Part shown: positions 1-6,932 of the stretch, in pieces
Layout: each line of letters starts with the position of its first letter
Numbering within the stretch: position 1 is the first letter of the stretch
Origin: Candidatus Rokuibacteriota bacterium
GTDB lineage: Bacteria; Methylomirabilota; Methylomirabilia; Rokubacteriales; CSP1-6
Assembly: GCA_016201575.1 (NCBI GenBank)
Contig: JACQCN010000141.1
Coordinates: 1-11,225 of the forward strand
Direction of reading: 5' to 3'
Length of the DNA stretch: 11,225 nt
Notes under the pieces: generated by a model
The model's input: only the letters and a program-made list of their open reading frames with translations
Told to the model about the DNA's origin: nothing
The model's database searches: none
Position numbers and translations under genes: made by a program

Positions 1-966
1 GCCGTGCTCTATCTCGGCAGCGGGGTCTTCGCCGTGCCGCCGGGCGAGGTCGCGATCCGCACGCGCTTCGGCCGGATCGTCGACGGTCACCTCGGGCCCG
101 GGCTGCACGCGCGACTGCCCTGGCCCATCGAGGATCACGTGCTGGTCGCCACCGATCACATCCGGCGGATCGAGGTCGGCTTCCGGAGCGCCGCCCGGCC
201 CGCCGCCGGGACCCAGCCCCAGGCCTGGGCCGGCACGGGCTTCGCGGCGCGCACCGCGAGCGCGGACCTGTTCTGGTTCCAGAAGGAGAAGGTCTCCGAC
301 GAGTCCTTCCTGCTGACGGGCGACGAGAACATCATCGACGTGGCCTTCACCGCCCAGTACCAGGTGCAGGACCCCGTGGCCTTCGTCTACCGGGTCGCCG
401 ACGCCGACGCGGTCGTGCGCAGCGTGACGATCGCGGCCCTCCGCGCGGTCCTGGCCACCATGACCGTCGACGCCGTCTACACGACGGAGCGCGACGAGGT
501 GGAGCAGCGCGTGGTGCGGGACGTCCAGCGGCTGCTCGACGCGTACGGGATCGGCGTCCGCATGGTCGGGGTGAACCTGCTGAGCGTGCACGCGCCCGAG
601 GAGGTCCATGCCGCCTTCCGCGACGTGGCCAGCGCGCAGGAGGACAAGATCCTCATCGTCAATCGCGCGACCACCTTCGCCCAGGAGGCCGTCAACCTCG
701 CCGAGGGCGACGCGGCGGCGATGATCGAGTCGGCCCGGGCCTTCAAGGACGAACGGGTCCTGCAGGCCGAAGGGGACGCGCTCGCGTTCACCCTGCGCGA
801 GAGGGAGTACCGCCGGGCGCCCGACCTCACGCGCTTCCGGCTGCACCTCGAGGCGCTCGAGGAGATCCTGCCCGCCGCCCAGAAGATCCTGCGCCCGGGC
901 AGCGCGGACGTGAAGGACTTTGACCTCTGGCTGCTCCAGCCGTTCGGGGGGAAGAAGGGCCAGTGA
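1..966 (+). CDS. HflK-like SPFH/band-7 membrane protein (5' partial)
   Basis: The frame is open from base 1, and the first visible residues are the end of a hydrophobic segment, so the true start lies upstream. The GTG at 4 is only an internal candidate. Known family role: HflK pairs with HflC in a large inner-membrane SPFH assembly around the FtsH protease. Seen here, numbering from the GTG: a post-membrane strand leading to RFGR (21-24), GPGLH and LPWPI (about 31-42), the HflK hallmark LTGDENI (104-110), a QYQVQDP stretch, LDAYGIGV (178-185), an AFRDVASAQEDK segment, the A/E-rich coiled coil (about 215-265) and the C-terminal RAPDLTRFRLHLEALEEIL. Between VGF and LTGD it carries 29 residues more than the second HflK-like protein at 1864-2844, rich in Ala, Gly and Pro. 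Its stop TGA overlaps the next start by 4 nt (GTGA), which implies translational coupling. Confidence 0.9.
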   Translation, partial: AVLYLGSGVFAVPPGEVAIRTRFGRIVDGHLGPGLHARLPWPIEDHVLVATDHIRRIEVGFRSAARPAAGTQPQAWAGTGFAARTASADLFWFQKEKVSDESFLLTGDENIIDVAFTAQYQVQDPVAFVYRVADADAVVRSVTIAALRAVLATMTVDAVYTTERDEVEQRVVRDVQRLLDAYGIGVRMVGVNLLSVHAPEEVHAAFRDVASAQEDKILIVNRATTFAQEAVNLAEGDAAAMIESARAFKDERVLQAEGDALAFTLREREYRRAPDLTRFRLHLEALEEILPAAQKILRPGSADVKDFDLWLLQPFGGKKGQ

Positions 967-1862
967 AGGCGCTGCCGCGCACCCTCACGCTGGTCGGCGC
1001 CGTGGTGGCGGCCCTGGCGATCTGGTCGTGCTTCGTCGTGATCGACGTCACCGAGTACGGCCTCGTCCTGCGCTTCGGCCGGGTGGTCCGCGTGGTCGGG
1101 GAGCCCGGGCTCTATCTCAAGCAGCCGTACCCCCTCGAGAGCGTGATCCGGCTGGATCGCCGCATCCTCACCTTCAAGCCCGTCACCGCCGAGTTCCTCA
1201 GCGAGGACAAGAAGAACCTGGTCATCCACAGTCTCGTCACCTGGCGCATCGCCGACCCCGAGCGCTTCCTCGCCACCACGGGCGACCGGCCCACCGCCGA
1301 GCGGCGGCTCTCCGACGTCGTGCTCACGAAGATCGGCTCGGTCGTCGGCAGTCACCCCTCCACGGCGCTCGTCTCCCTCGAGGGCCACGCCTCCCAGTTC
1401 GACCAAGTCATGGGGCAGATCGTGGAGGAGGCGCGCCGGCAGGCCATCGCTCAGTACGGCATCGACCTCGTCGACATCCGGCTCCGCCAGCTCAGCCTGC
1501 CCGAGCAGAACCGCGCCAACGTGTTCGAGCGCATGCAGGCCGAGCGGGGGAAGATCGCGATGAAGTACCGCTCCGAGGGCGAGCGCGAGTTCAAGAAGGT
1601 GGTGGCGGAGGCCGATCGCGAGAAGACGCGGATCCTGGCCGAGGCCTACCGCGAGGCGGAACGGACCAAGGGCGAGGGCGACGCTCACGCCATGCGCATT
1701 TACGCCGACGCCTTCGGCAAGAACCCCCAGCTCTACAAGTTCCGCCGCACGCTCCAGGCCTACGAGAAGATTCTCGGCGGCAACACCACGATCTTCCTTC
1801 CCGCCGACGCCGAGGTCTTCCGGATCCTCGGCGACGAGGGCAAGCCGAAGGCGGGCCGGTAG
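963..1862 (+). CDS. hflC: HflC-like SPFH/band-7 membrane protein
   Basis: A 299-aa protein starting at a GTG inside the stop codon of the preceding HflK-like gene. It has one N-terminal membrane segment (about 8-27) and then the SPFH domain, beginning EYGLVLRFGR and GLYLKQPYPLE. The HflC-type signature is clear: YGIDLVDIRLRQLSLPE, then NVFERMQAERGKIA, YRSEGEREF and a charged coiled coil (about 205-245) ending GEGDAHAMRIYADAF. The last part, FRRTLQAYEKIL, also matches HflC. Length is near normal for the family. In characterised bacteria HflC and HflK regulate FtsH access to membrane substrates; that role here is inferred from family membership. Its position between two K-type genes is unusual. 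The gap to the next gene is 1 nt. Confidence 0.92.
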   Translation: MKALPRTLTLVGAVVAALAIWSCFVVIDVTEYGLVLRFGRVVRVVGEPGLYLKQPYPLESVIRLDRRILTFKPVTAEFLSEDKKNLVIHSLVTWRIADPERFLATTGDRPTAERRLSDVVLTKIGSVVGSHPSTALVSLEGHASQFDQVMGQIVEEARRQAIAQYGIDLVDIRLRQLSLPEQNRANVFERMQAERGKIAMKYRSEGEREFKKVVAEADREKTRILAEAYREAERTKGEGDAHAMRIYADAFGKNPQLYKFRRTLQAYEKILGGNTTIFLPADAEVFRILGDEGKPKAGR

Positions 1863-1863
1863 C

Positions 1864-2844
1864 ATGGCCCTGCAGACCGAGACACACGAGCTCGAGGCCG
1901 GCGCCGTCACGCCGCCCCCCGGTCCCTCGCCGTGGCTGGCCGGGCACCGTCGCGCCTGGACCGGCGGGCTCGTCGCGCTCGCCCTCGCGGGCTACGTGCT
2001 CACCGGCATCTTCACGGTGGCGGCCGACGAGCAAGCGGTGATCAGGCGCTTCGGGCGCGTGGCCGCGCGCCTGGGACCCGGCATCCACTACCGCCTGCCG
2101 TGGCCCATCGACCGCGTCGACGTGGTGAAGACCACGTCCGTCATGAAGACCGGCGTCGGCTTCGACCTCCCCGGGGGCGACGCGCGCATGGCCGGCGTGG
2201 AGATCCTCACGGGCGACACCAACATCATCAGCGTCGCCATGACGCTGCAGTACGTGATCCGCAATCCGGCGGCCTTCCTGTTCGACATCGAGAAGCCGCC
2301 CGCCCTCGTCGGCTCCCTCGCCGAGTCGGTGCTGAGCGAGACGGTCCTCGGCATGCCGGTGGACGAGGTGCTCACGACGGGGCGGCTGGCCATCCAGGAG
2401 CGCGTCAAGACCCGGACCCAGGCGATCCTCGACCGCTACGACAGCGGCATCCAGATCACCTCCGCCAACATGATGGGCATCACCCTCGACGGCTCGGTCG
2501 CGCAGGCCTTCCAGGACGTCGCCAACGCCGGCGCCGACCGGGAGAACAAGATCAACCAGGGTCGGAGCTACGCCAACGACCTCCTGCCCAAGGCGCGGGG
2601 CGAGGCGCGGTCGATGGTGCTCGCCGCGCAGAGCTACAAGGAGCAGCGCGTCGCCGAGGCCATCGGCAACACGACGCGCTTCCTGGAGCTGCTGGCCGAG
2701 TACAACAAGGCCCCCGACGTCACCCGCACGCGGCTCTACCTCGAGGCGATGGAGAAGATCCTGCCCAAGGTGAAGAAGTACGTCATCGACTCCGAGCACG
2801 GCCAGAAGCCGATCAACCTGCGCCTCGGTCCCACCCCGCCCTGA
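1864..2844 (+). CDS. second HflK-like SPFH/band-7 membrane protein
   Basis: A 326-aa protein whose ATG lies 1 nt after the HflC-like stop. It has a cytosolic N-terminal tail of about 30 residues with a Pro-rich patch (PPPGPSP), one membrane helix (about 32-52), then EQAVIRRFGR, GPGIHYRLPWPIDRV and the HflK motif LTGDTNI (115-121). LDRYDSGIQI, AFQDVANAGADRENKINQG and NKAPDVTRTRLYLEAMEKIL are also HflK-type. It is clearly related to the partial HflK-like protein at the left edge, sharing for example LPWPI, LTGD.NI, AP.(L/V)TR and the final EKIL/EEIL helix. It lacks that protein's Ala/Gly/Pro insertion, so the two are diverged paralogues, not a recent copy. It is the last gene of the operon; no ftsH or other protease follows within the window. 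Confidence 0.9.
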   Translation: MALQTETHELEAGAVTPPPGPSPWLAGHRRAWTGGLVALALAGYVLTGIFTVAADEQAVIRRFGRVAARLGPGIHYRLPWPIDRVDVVKTTSVMKTGVGFDLPGGDARMAGVEILTGDTNIISVAMTLQYVIRNPAAFLFDIEKPPALVGSLAESVLSETVLGMPVDEVLTTGRLAIQERVKTRTQAILDRYDSGIQITSANMMGITLDGSVAQAFQDVANAGADRENKINQGRSYANDLLPKARGEARSMVLAAQSYKEQRVAEAIGNTTRFLELLAEYNKAPDVTRTRLYLEAMEKILPKVKKYVIDSEHGQKPINLRLGPTPP

Positions 2845-2921
2845 TCCCCGCCGTTCGCGCGTCGGACTCTCTAACGCGGATCATCCACGAACGTCGACGC
2901 CCGGCGGCGGGCGGGCCCTGT

Positions 2922-2992
2922 CGCGGCCGGCAGGCCCGTCCGTCCTCGCTCGATACCCCACTCGCTGCGGGCGGGCGGGCCTGCCGGCCGCG
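2922..2992. repeat. 24-bp inverted repeat between convergent genes
   Basis: The arms 2922-2945 and 2969-2992 pair along their full 24-bp length, with two positions (2939/2975 and 2943/2971) as G-U wobbles in RNA. The arm core is CGCGGCCGGCAGGCCCG and the loop is 23 nt (2946-2968). It lies about 77 nt past the stop of the last SPFH gene, between convergent transcription units, so it may act as a transcription terminator or mRNA 3'-end stabiliser. There is no T-tract after either arm, so an intrinsic terminator of the usual kind is not shown. It could also be an interspersed palindromic element. Confidence 0.7.
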
Positions 2993-3040
2993 CCACCCGC
3001 CCGGCTCCCCGTGGTGCCCTTCGGGAATACTGCACGCTGA

Positions 3041-3123
3041 ACTCCTGTTCGAGCGCCGGCTCCGCCGGCGCCAGGCCGTTCTGGGGGGAGGCATCGGAGG
3101 GGGCCTCGACGGCCCCCTCCGAT
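3041..3123 (-). repeat. Double-hairpin intergenic repeat, copy 1
   Basis: Two hairpins are separated by about 21 nt. Hairpin 1 is GCGCCGGC (3053-3060), loop TCC, GCCGGCGC (3064-3071). Hairpin 2 is a perfect 13-bp stem, 3093-3105 with 3111-3123, loop TCGAC. It is preceded by CTGTTCGA, shared with the other copies in slightly varied form. Hairpin 2 ends only 4 nt from the TAG of the minus-strand small exported protein gene, so on that strand the order is stop codon, long GC-rich hairpin, short hairpin. That arrangement suits a 3'-UTR terminator or stabiliser; no T-tract is present. Confidence 0.8.
3093..3123. terminator. Possible bidirectional terminator hairpin (13-bp stem)
   Basis: A perfect 13-bp stem with a 5-nt loop sits between two convergent transcription units, 4 nt from the stop of the minus-strand gene. 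Position and stability favour a role at the transcript 3' end. No run of T follows on either strand, so Rho-independent termination is only an inference. Confidence 0.4.
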
Positions 3124-3127
3124 TGGG

Positions 3128-3631
3128 CTACCACGACGGCGCGGTGCCGCGCGGGAAGATCAGGATCGAGTACACGGTGTCCGCCGGCGCGTCGACGTTG
3201 AACGCGACGCCCTCGGCGGCGTACCAGAGCCGGCCGCCGGTGGCGGGGCCGTAGATCTCCAGCACGCGCGCCACCGGCATGCCGAGGCGCACGCCGCGGG
3301 CCGTCTGCGGAGACGGAAGCTGCGCCCGCGCGGTCACCGCGATCCCCGCCACGCGCCCGGCGCGCACGTGGACGTCGAGCCGGACGCCGCGGGCGACGTC
3401 GTAGCGCAGGGCGCGCTCGGCGATGCGCGACGCGCCGGTGCCGTGGGCGGGGCCGAGCAGGGCGAGGACCTCCGCCTCCTCCCGGCCCAGCGTGAGCCCG
3501 GCGAGGGTGACGCCGTCCAGGGCGGGGCGAGCCAGCACGGCGGCCCGCAAAACCTGCTGCCGCGCCGTCTGCGCGCCGGCGGCGCCGGCGCCGGCCAGGA
3601 TGAGCATGACCGCGAGCACGATCGTCCGCAT
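3128..3631 (-). CDS. Small exported protein with an internal duplication
   Basis: A 167-aa protein of unknown function. The ATG at 3631 is chosen because GAGGAG lies 6 nt upstream and the protein then opens with a clean Sec signal peptide (positively charged MRT, hydrophobic core, probable cleavage near residue 20 after GAGA before Q). The longer reading frame upstream runs through repeat DNA and is not coding. The mature part holds two copies of one motif: 43-62 LAGLTLG...EVLALLGPA and 111-130 ARGVRLG...RVLEIYGPA, which share G, LG, VL and GPA at identical spacing. Each is followed by beta-strand-like sequence. The pattern recalls BamE/OmlA-like and similar small periplasmic folds, but no family is assigned. 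It has its own SD and is flanked on both sides by copies of the double-hairpin repeat. Confidence 0.8.
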   Translation of the reverse strand: MRTIVLAVMLILAGAGAAGAQTARQQVLRAAVLARPALDGVTLAGLTLGREEAEVLALLGPAHGTGASRIAERALRYDVARGVRLDVHVRAGRVAGIAVTARAQLPSPQTARGVRLGMPVARVLEIYGPATGGRLWYAAEGVAFNVDAPADTVYSILIFPRGTAPSW

Positions 3632-3637
3632 GCCGTT

Positions 3638-3643
3638 CTCCTC
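3638..3643 (-). promoter_or_regulatory. Shine-Dalgarno site GAGGAG
   Basis: A strong SD 6 nt before the ATG at 3631. It decides the start of the small exported protein against the longer upstream frame, which would begin inside repeat DNA. Confidence 0.75.
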
Positions 3644-3660
3644 AAGGGCGTGTCGGAGTA

Positions 3661-3739
3661 GCCCCTGTTCGATCGCCGGCTCCGCCGGCGCAACCGAGGG
3701 GGGGAGGTTCGGAGGGGGCCGAAGCCCCCGCCCGAGTCT
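3661..3739 (-). repeat. Double-hairpin intergenic repeat, copy 2 (degenerate)
   Basis: It has the same layout as the other copies: CTGTTCGA, then hairpin 1 CGCCGGC (3674-3680) with GCCGGCG (3684-3690), then about 23 nt with a G-run, then hairpin 2. Hairpin 2 is reduced to a 6-bp GGGGGC/GCCCCC stem (3714-3719 with 3724-3729, loop CGAA), with broken pairing beyond it. It lies about 17 nt upstream of the SD of the small exported protein gene, so it is in a 5' leader, unlike copies 1 and 3. Confidence 0.75.
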
Positions 3740-3760
3740 GCGAGGAGCCTGCCGGACTAA

Positions 3761-3838
3761 ACCTCCGTTCGAGCGCCGGCTTTGCCGGCGCAACGATCCT
3801 GGGGGATGCTCGAAGGGGGCCGTCGAGGCCCCCTTGAT
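3761..3838 (-). repeat. Double-hairpin intergenic repeat, copy 3
   Basis: CCGTTCGA precedes hairpin 1, GCGCCGGC (3773-3780), loop TTT, GCCGGCGC (3784-3791). The TTT loop replaces TCC of the other copies without changing the stem. Hairpin 2 is a 9-bp stem, 3813-3821 with 3827-3835, loop GTCGA, the reverse complement of the copy 1 loop. The stem ends 6 nt from the TAG of the minus-strand phospholipase C-like gene, the same placement relative to a stop codon as copy 1. Confidence 0.8.
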
Positions 3839-3841
3839 GAT

Positions 3842-6800
3842 CTAGCGGAGGCCGACCACGTGGTACTCCCCGATCGCCCCGCCACCGGCGGCGAGCGGGC
3901 GCGGCCCCGGAAGCGGTGGGAGCCCCGTGTCCACGAGGTGAAACCGGAGATCCTCGACGTTGTACAGGAAACCCGGCTGGAGGAGGCGGTACGACTCCGT
4001 GAGATCGCCCGAGAAGACGAGCTCGCCGCGGTTCGTCAGGAGGTGCGTGATCGAGACGAACTCCGAGGCCACCGGGTCGAACCGATCCTCGACGACCGCG
4101 GCGGTGGAGCGATTGGCCCCGGCGATCGAAAGGCCGAACGTCTCGGCCGAAGAGACGTCCGACAGCGGAGGCAGCAGCGTGAGCGTCGCCCCCGCGACGC
4201 TCCACTGGAACACCGACCACTCCTGGCGCTCGACCCAGAGCTGCCAGCCGAGGAGCGTGTAGCCCTCGTCAGCGCCGCTGGAGCGCCGGGCGTCGAAGAT
4301 GAGGGCCGGGAACGGGTCAGGGATGCTGGAGGCTTCGGTGAGCCGGACGGCCGCGCCGAGCGACCCGCTCGCCAGGGCGGCGCTCCGGAGCGTGAAGGGG
4401 TCGGCGAGGGTCCCGGTCCCGCGGGTCGTCGTGTCCCGCATCTGCATGTCGCCGAGCCCGGCGCGCTCGAACTCGCCATGGTAGAGGCCCGCGAGCCCCT
4501 GCTCCTCGACTCCCGTGCGCGTCATCACCTCGCCCACGATCTGCTCGGAGCCCGTGGGGGTCCCCGCGAGCGCGAGGTTGATCCACGTGGGCTCGGAGGC
4601 CGGGAATCGGCCGCCGTCCGCCGTGTAGTAGAGGTCGGCCAGGAGCGTCTGCTGCGCCGTCCGGTACACGAGGGTGACGTCGTCGGCGCACGACTTCCCG
4701 ATCACGGTCCGCTTCGTGAGGTTGACGACGAAGATCATCGTGTCGGGCAGCGGCGGATCGTACGCGACGAGGTCGTAGAGCTGGGCGACCTCCTCGATCC
4801 GGCCGTCCGGCGTGTGACGGCGGTAGGGCACGCGCTCGCCCGGCAGGAACGCGGGGGACGCCTCGACGAGCCCCACGACATCGCCGTCTCCGTTCAGCGC
4901 CGCCTCGAGCAGCGACCAGTGATACGGCGTGGAGGGCGGCAGGTCCAGGACGAGCGCGAGCGAGAACGGCGGCGGGCTGTAGGTGAAGGTGTGCTCGTAG
5001 ACTGGTCTCACCACCGCCGGCGTGACGAACGTCGCAAAGTCCTGGACCCAGTCGCCGTAGGTGGTGCCGAAGAAGGAGACGACCGGGAATGTCGGGTCGT
5101 AGTGGTAGCGGAAGGTCCCCGTGATCTCCAGCAGCTGCTGTGAGTAGTCGATGGCTCGCGTGTACGTCACTCTGGTGCCGAGGTCGATCGGCGTCTCGGG
5201 ATCCGCTCCGGACAGGGTGACCGGCGGCCCCCAGGGCTCCAGATCGACCATCTTCGCCTGCGGGTCGAGCGGATCGGCCTTCAGCGGGACGCTGCGGGAG
5301 CGCTCCGGCCGGCGGATCCGGTACGCCTCGAAGCGCCGGTCCCTGCCAGGCAGGAACGTCTCCGCCAGGATGGTGTTATCGCGATCGCCCCACTTCACGC
5401 GCCCCGGAGCGAGGCCGAGCCCCAGCGGGAAGACGCCCGCGGTGGTGCGGAGCATCCAGTCGGTCGAGCCGCGGAAGATCTCCTCGACCTGGATGGGATT
5501 CTCCACCTTGCCGATCACCGCGTTCGCTTCGCTCCCCAGCTTCCCCTGGTAGGCCACGATCAGCGGATTCACCGTCGCCTCCGGTCCGAGCGTGAGCGCG
5601 GGGACGATGGCCTCGTCCGGCTGGACGACCCCCTGGATCTCGACGCTCCCACCCGGGATCGGGTGGCGCTTGCCGGTCGCGTCGTCGTAGAACACGCTGA
5701 GCGTGCCCGGCCCGAGCGCCTCGGGCGAGCGATTGACGAGCGTGAGGGTCAGCCCACCCGCGTTTCCGGGGGGCTGGTCGAAGCCGAGCTCGAGCCGCCC
5801 GCGGAAGAAGTAGTCCAGGGCGGCCGCGGAATAGCCGACGGCGCGCGGAATGAGCCGCCTCGCGTACTCCTCGTGCACCCGCTCGTCGAGCCCACCCTTG
5901 GGCGACAGCACGATGCCTGCCTTCTCGGCCCACGCGTGGCGCTTGCTGACTGAGGCCAGATGCTGGAGTGACTCTCCCGGCGACCCGGCGCGCTTGCGCC
6001 AATACTTCCGCTTGTTGGCGGGATCGATCCACATCTCGACGTCGGAGCTGCGCGGGAACGGGGCGAAGTGCTTGTGTCCCGGCCTCCGCTGGTCGCCGAA
6101 GACGGTGTCGTCGCTGAAGAAGTTGGCGTTCGCGTACTCCGTCATGCCGATGGCGGACGTGGCCGTCACCGACGCGTCCAGGCCGTCGTACAGATCGCTG
6201 TCCCACAGCCGCGCCACCGGAACCGGCGCGTCCACGGCGTTCTGCCCGAGTATCGGGATCGTGACGAGGAACCCGGCGTCAGGCCGGACCGGCTCGGCGG
6301 CGAACGCAGCGAGAAATCGAGCGCGGGCATCATCCGGCCTCTCGCCGCGCCTCGGCTCGGCCTGCGCTTCGACCCACTTTTCGTAGGGATCGCCCAGCAC
6401 GTGCTGGTCGTTTCGGACGTGAGCGGGCGCTGCGGAATCGGCCATGAGATGCATCACCTGCCCTACAGCTCGGAGCGTCAGCCCCAAGGCCTTCTCGCGG
6501 CTCACACGTTCCGGCTCCGTAAGCGACTCGAAATAGGCAGTTCGCGCATTCGCCCAGGAGAATCCCTGATCTGATCTTTGTCCCCACACGACTGACGAAC
6601 TTCCGGTCCGCAAGTCGTTCAGACCGGCGCCCCGCCATGGCGACCGAAGAGGCTGGTGGAAGTGATTCAGGAACCTGAAGTCCCTGTCCTCCTGGACGCC
6701 GGCCTCACGAATCCAGCCGATGACTTTCTCGCCGCTGACGACTTCCTCGCTACCCTTCGTAAGGTTCAGCTCCGCGGCCAGCATGAAGTCGAGTGTCGAG

Positions 6801-6922
6801 CGGGCACCGGCGCCAAAATTCAAGGCTTCGTGAGTCCAGTCCCGGTAGCCCAGACTCCGTCCGTAGCAGGCCAGCACGAACACAAGCGCAAGAATCCCCG
6901 AGTACTTATGCCCTCCGTGCAT
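3842..6922 (-). CDS. Exported protein with Zn-phospholipase C/P1 nuclease-like domain and beta-rich tail
   Basis: A 1026-aa protein, third gene of the minus-strand operon. The ATG at 6922 is chosen because GAGGAG sits 4 nt upstream and a signal peptide (about 1-25) follows. Seen in the N-terminal helical region (about 26-375): W29 and H31 (WTHE), H87 and H89 (NHFHQ), and HLMADSAAPAHVRN with H158, D162, H168 and N171, then H174 and GDPYEKWVE (D178, E181). H-x3-D-x5-H is the metal-binding pattern of bacterial zinc phospholipase C and is related to S1/P1 nucleases. The region closes with YARRLIPRAVGYSAAALDYF. From about 380 to the end the sequence is beta-rich (for example LTLTLVNRSPEALGPG), with no recognised domain. 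A phospholipase or nuclease activity is inferred; the substrate is unknown. Base composition in the 5' part is visibly less GC-rich than elsewhere. Confidence 0.85.
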   Translation of the reverse strand: MHGGHKYSGILALVFVLACYGRSLGYRDWTHEALNFGAGARSTLDFMLAAELNLTKGSEEVVSGEKVIGWIREAGVQEDRDFRFLNHFHQPLRSPWRGAGLNDLRTGSSSVVWGQRSDQGFSWANARTAYFESLTEPERVSREKALGLTLRAVGQVMHLMADSAAPAHVRNDQHVLGDPYEKWVEAQAEPRRGERPDDARARFLAAFAAEPVRPDAGFLVTIPILGQNAVDAPVPVARLWDSDLYDGLDASVTATSAIGMTEYANANFFSDDTVFGDQRRPGHKHFAPFPRSSDVEMWIDPANKRKYWRKRAGSPGESLQHLASVSKRHAWAEKAGIVLSPKGGLDERVHEEYARRLIPRAVGYSAAALDYFFRGRLELGFDQPPGNAGGLTLTLVNRSPEALGPGTLSVFYDDATGKRHPIPGGSVEIQGVVQPDEAIVPALTLGPEATVNPLIVAYQGKLGSEANAVIGKVENPIQVEEIFRGSTDWMLRTTAGVFPLGLGLAPGRVKWGDRDNTILAETFLPGRDRRFEAYRIRRPERSRSVPLKADPLDPQAKMVDLEPWGPPVTLSGADPETPIDLGTRVTYTRAIDYSQQLLEITGTFRYHYDPTFPVVSFFGTTYGDWVQDFATFVTPAVVRPVYEHTFTYSPPPFSLALVLDLPPSTPYHWSLLEAALNGDGDVVGLVEASPAFLPGERVPYRRHTPDGRIEEVAQLYDLVAYDPPLPDTMIFVVNLTKRTVIGKSCADDVTLVYRTAQQTLLADLYYTADGGRFPASEPTWINLALAGTPTGSEQIVGEVMTRTGVEEQGLAGLYHGEFERAGLGDMQMRDTTTRGTGTLADPFTLRSAALASGSLGAAVRLTEASSIPDPFPALIFDARRSSGADEGYTLLGWQLWVERQEWSVFQWSVAGATLTLLPPLSDVSSAETFGLSIAGANRSTAAVVEDRFDPVASEFVSITHLLTNRGELVFSGDLTESYRLLQPGFLYNVEDLRFHLVDTGLPPLPGPRPLAAGGGAIGEYHVVGLR

Positions 6923-6926
6923 CGTT

Positions 6927-6932
6927 CTCCTC
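6927..6932 (-). promoter_or_regulatory. SD GAGGAG overlapping the upstream stop codon
   Basis: GAGGAG overlaps the TGA (6931-6933) of the lipoprotein gene and sits 4 nt before the ATG of the phospholipase C-like gene. Ribosomes ending the first gene would be on the initiation site of the second, so translational coupling is likely. Confidence 0.7.

Noticed and set aside
477..1910. 477-codon minus-strand frame across the first two SPFH genes
   Set aside because: No recognisable domain and compositionally biased. The plus-strand frames give well-conserved HflK and HflC motifs.
1932..3254. 440-codon plus-strand frame covering the second HflK-like gene and the intergenic region
   Set aside because: It is a frame-shifted shadow, Arg/Pro/His rich, and runs through palindromic repeats and across a minus-strand gene end.
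3632..3793. N-terminal extension of the small exported protein
   Set aside because: The extension translates repeat copies and has no SD of its own, while the internal ATG at 3631 has a strong SD and a signal peptide.
3041..3838. CRISPR array
   Set aside because: There are only three imperfect copies at uneven spacing (about 620 and 100 nt), one gap contains a gene, and no cas genes are present. The copies are hairpin elements, not direct repeats with unique spacers.
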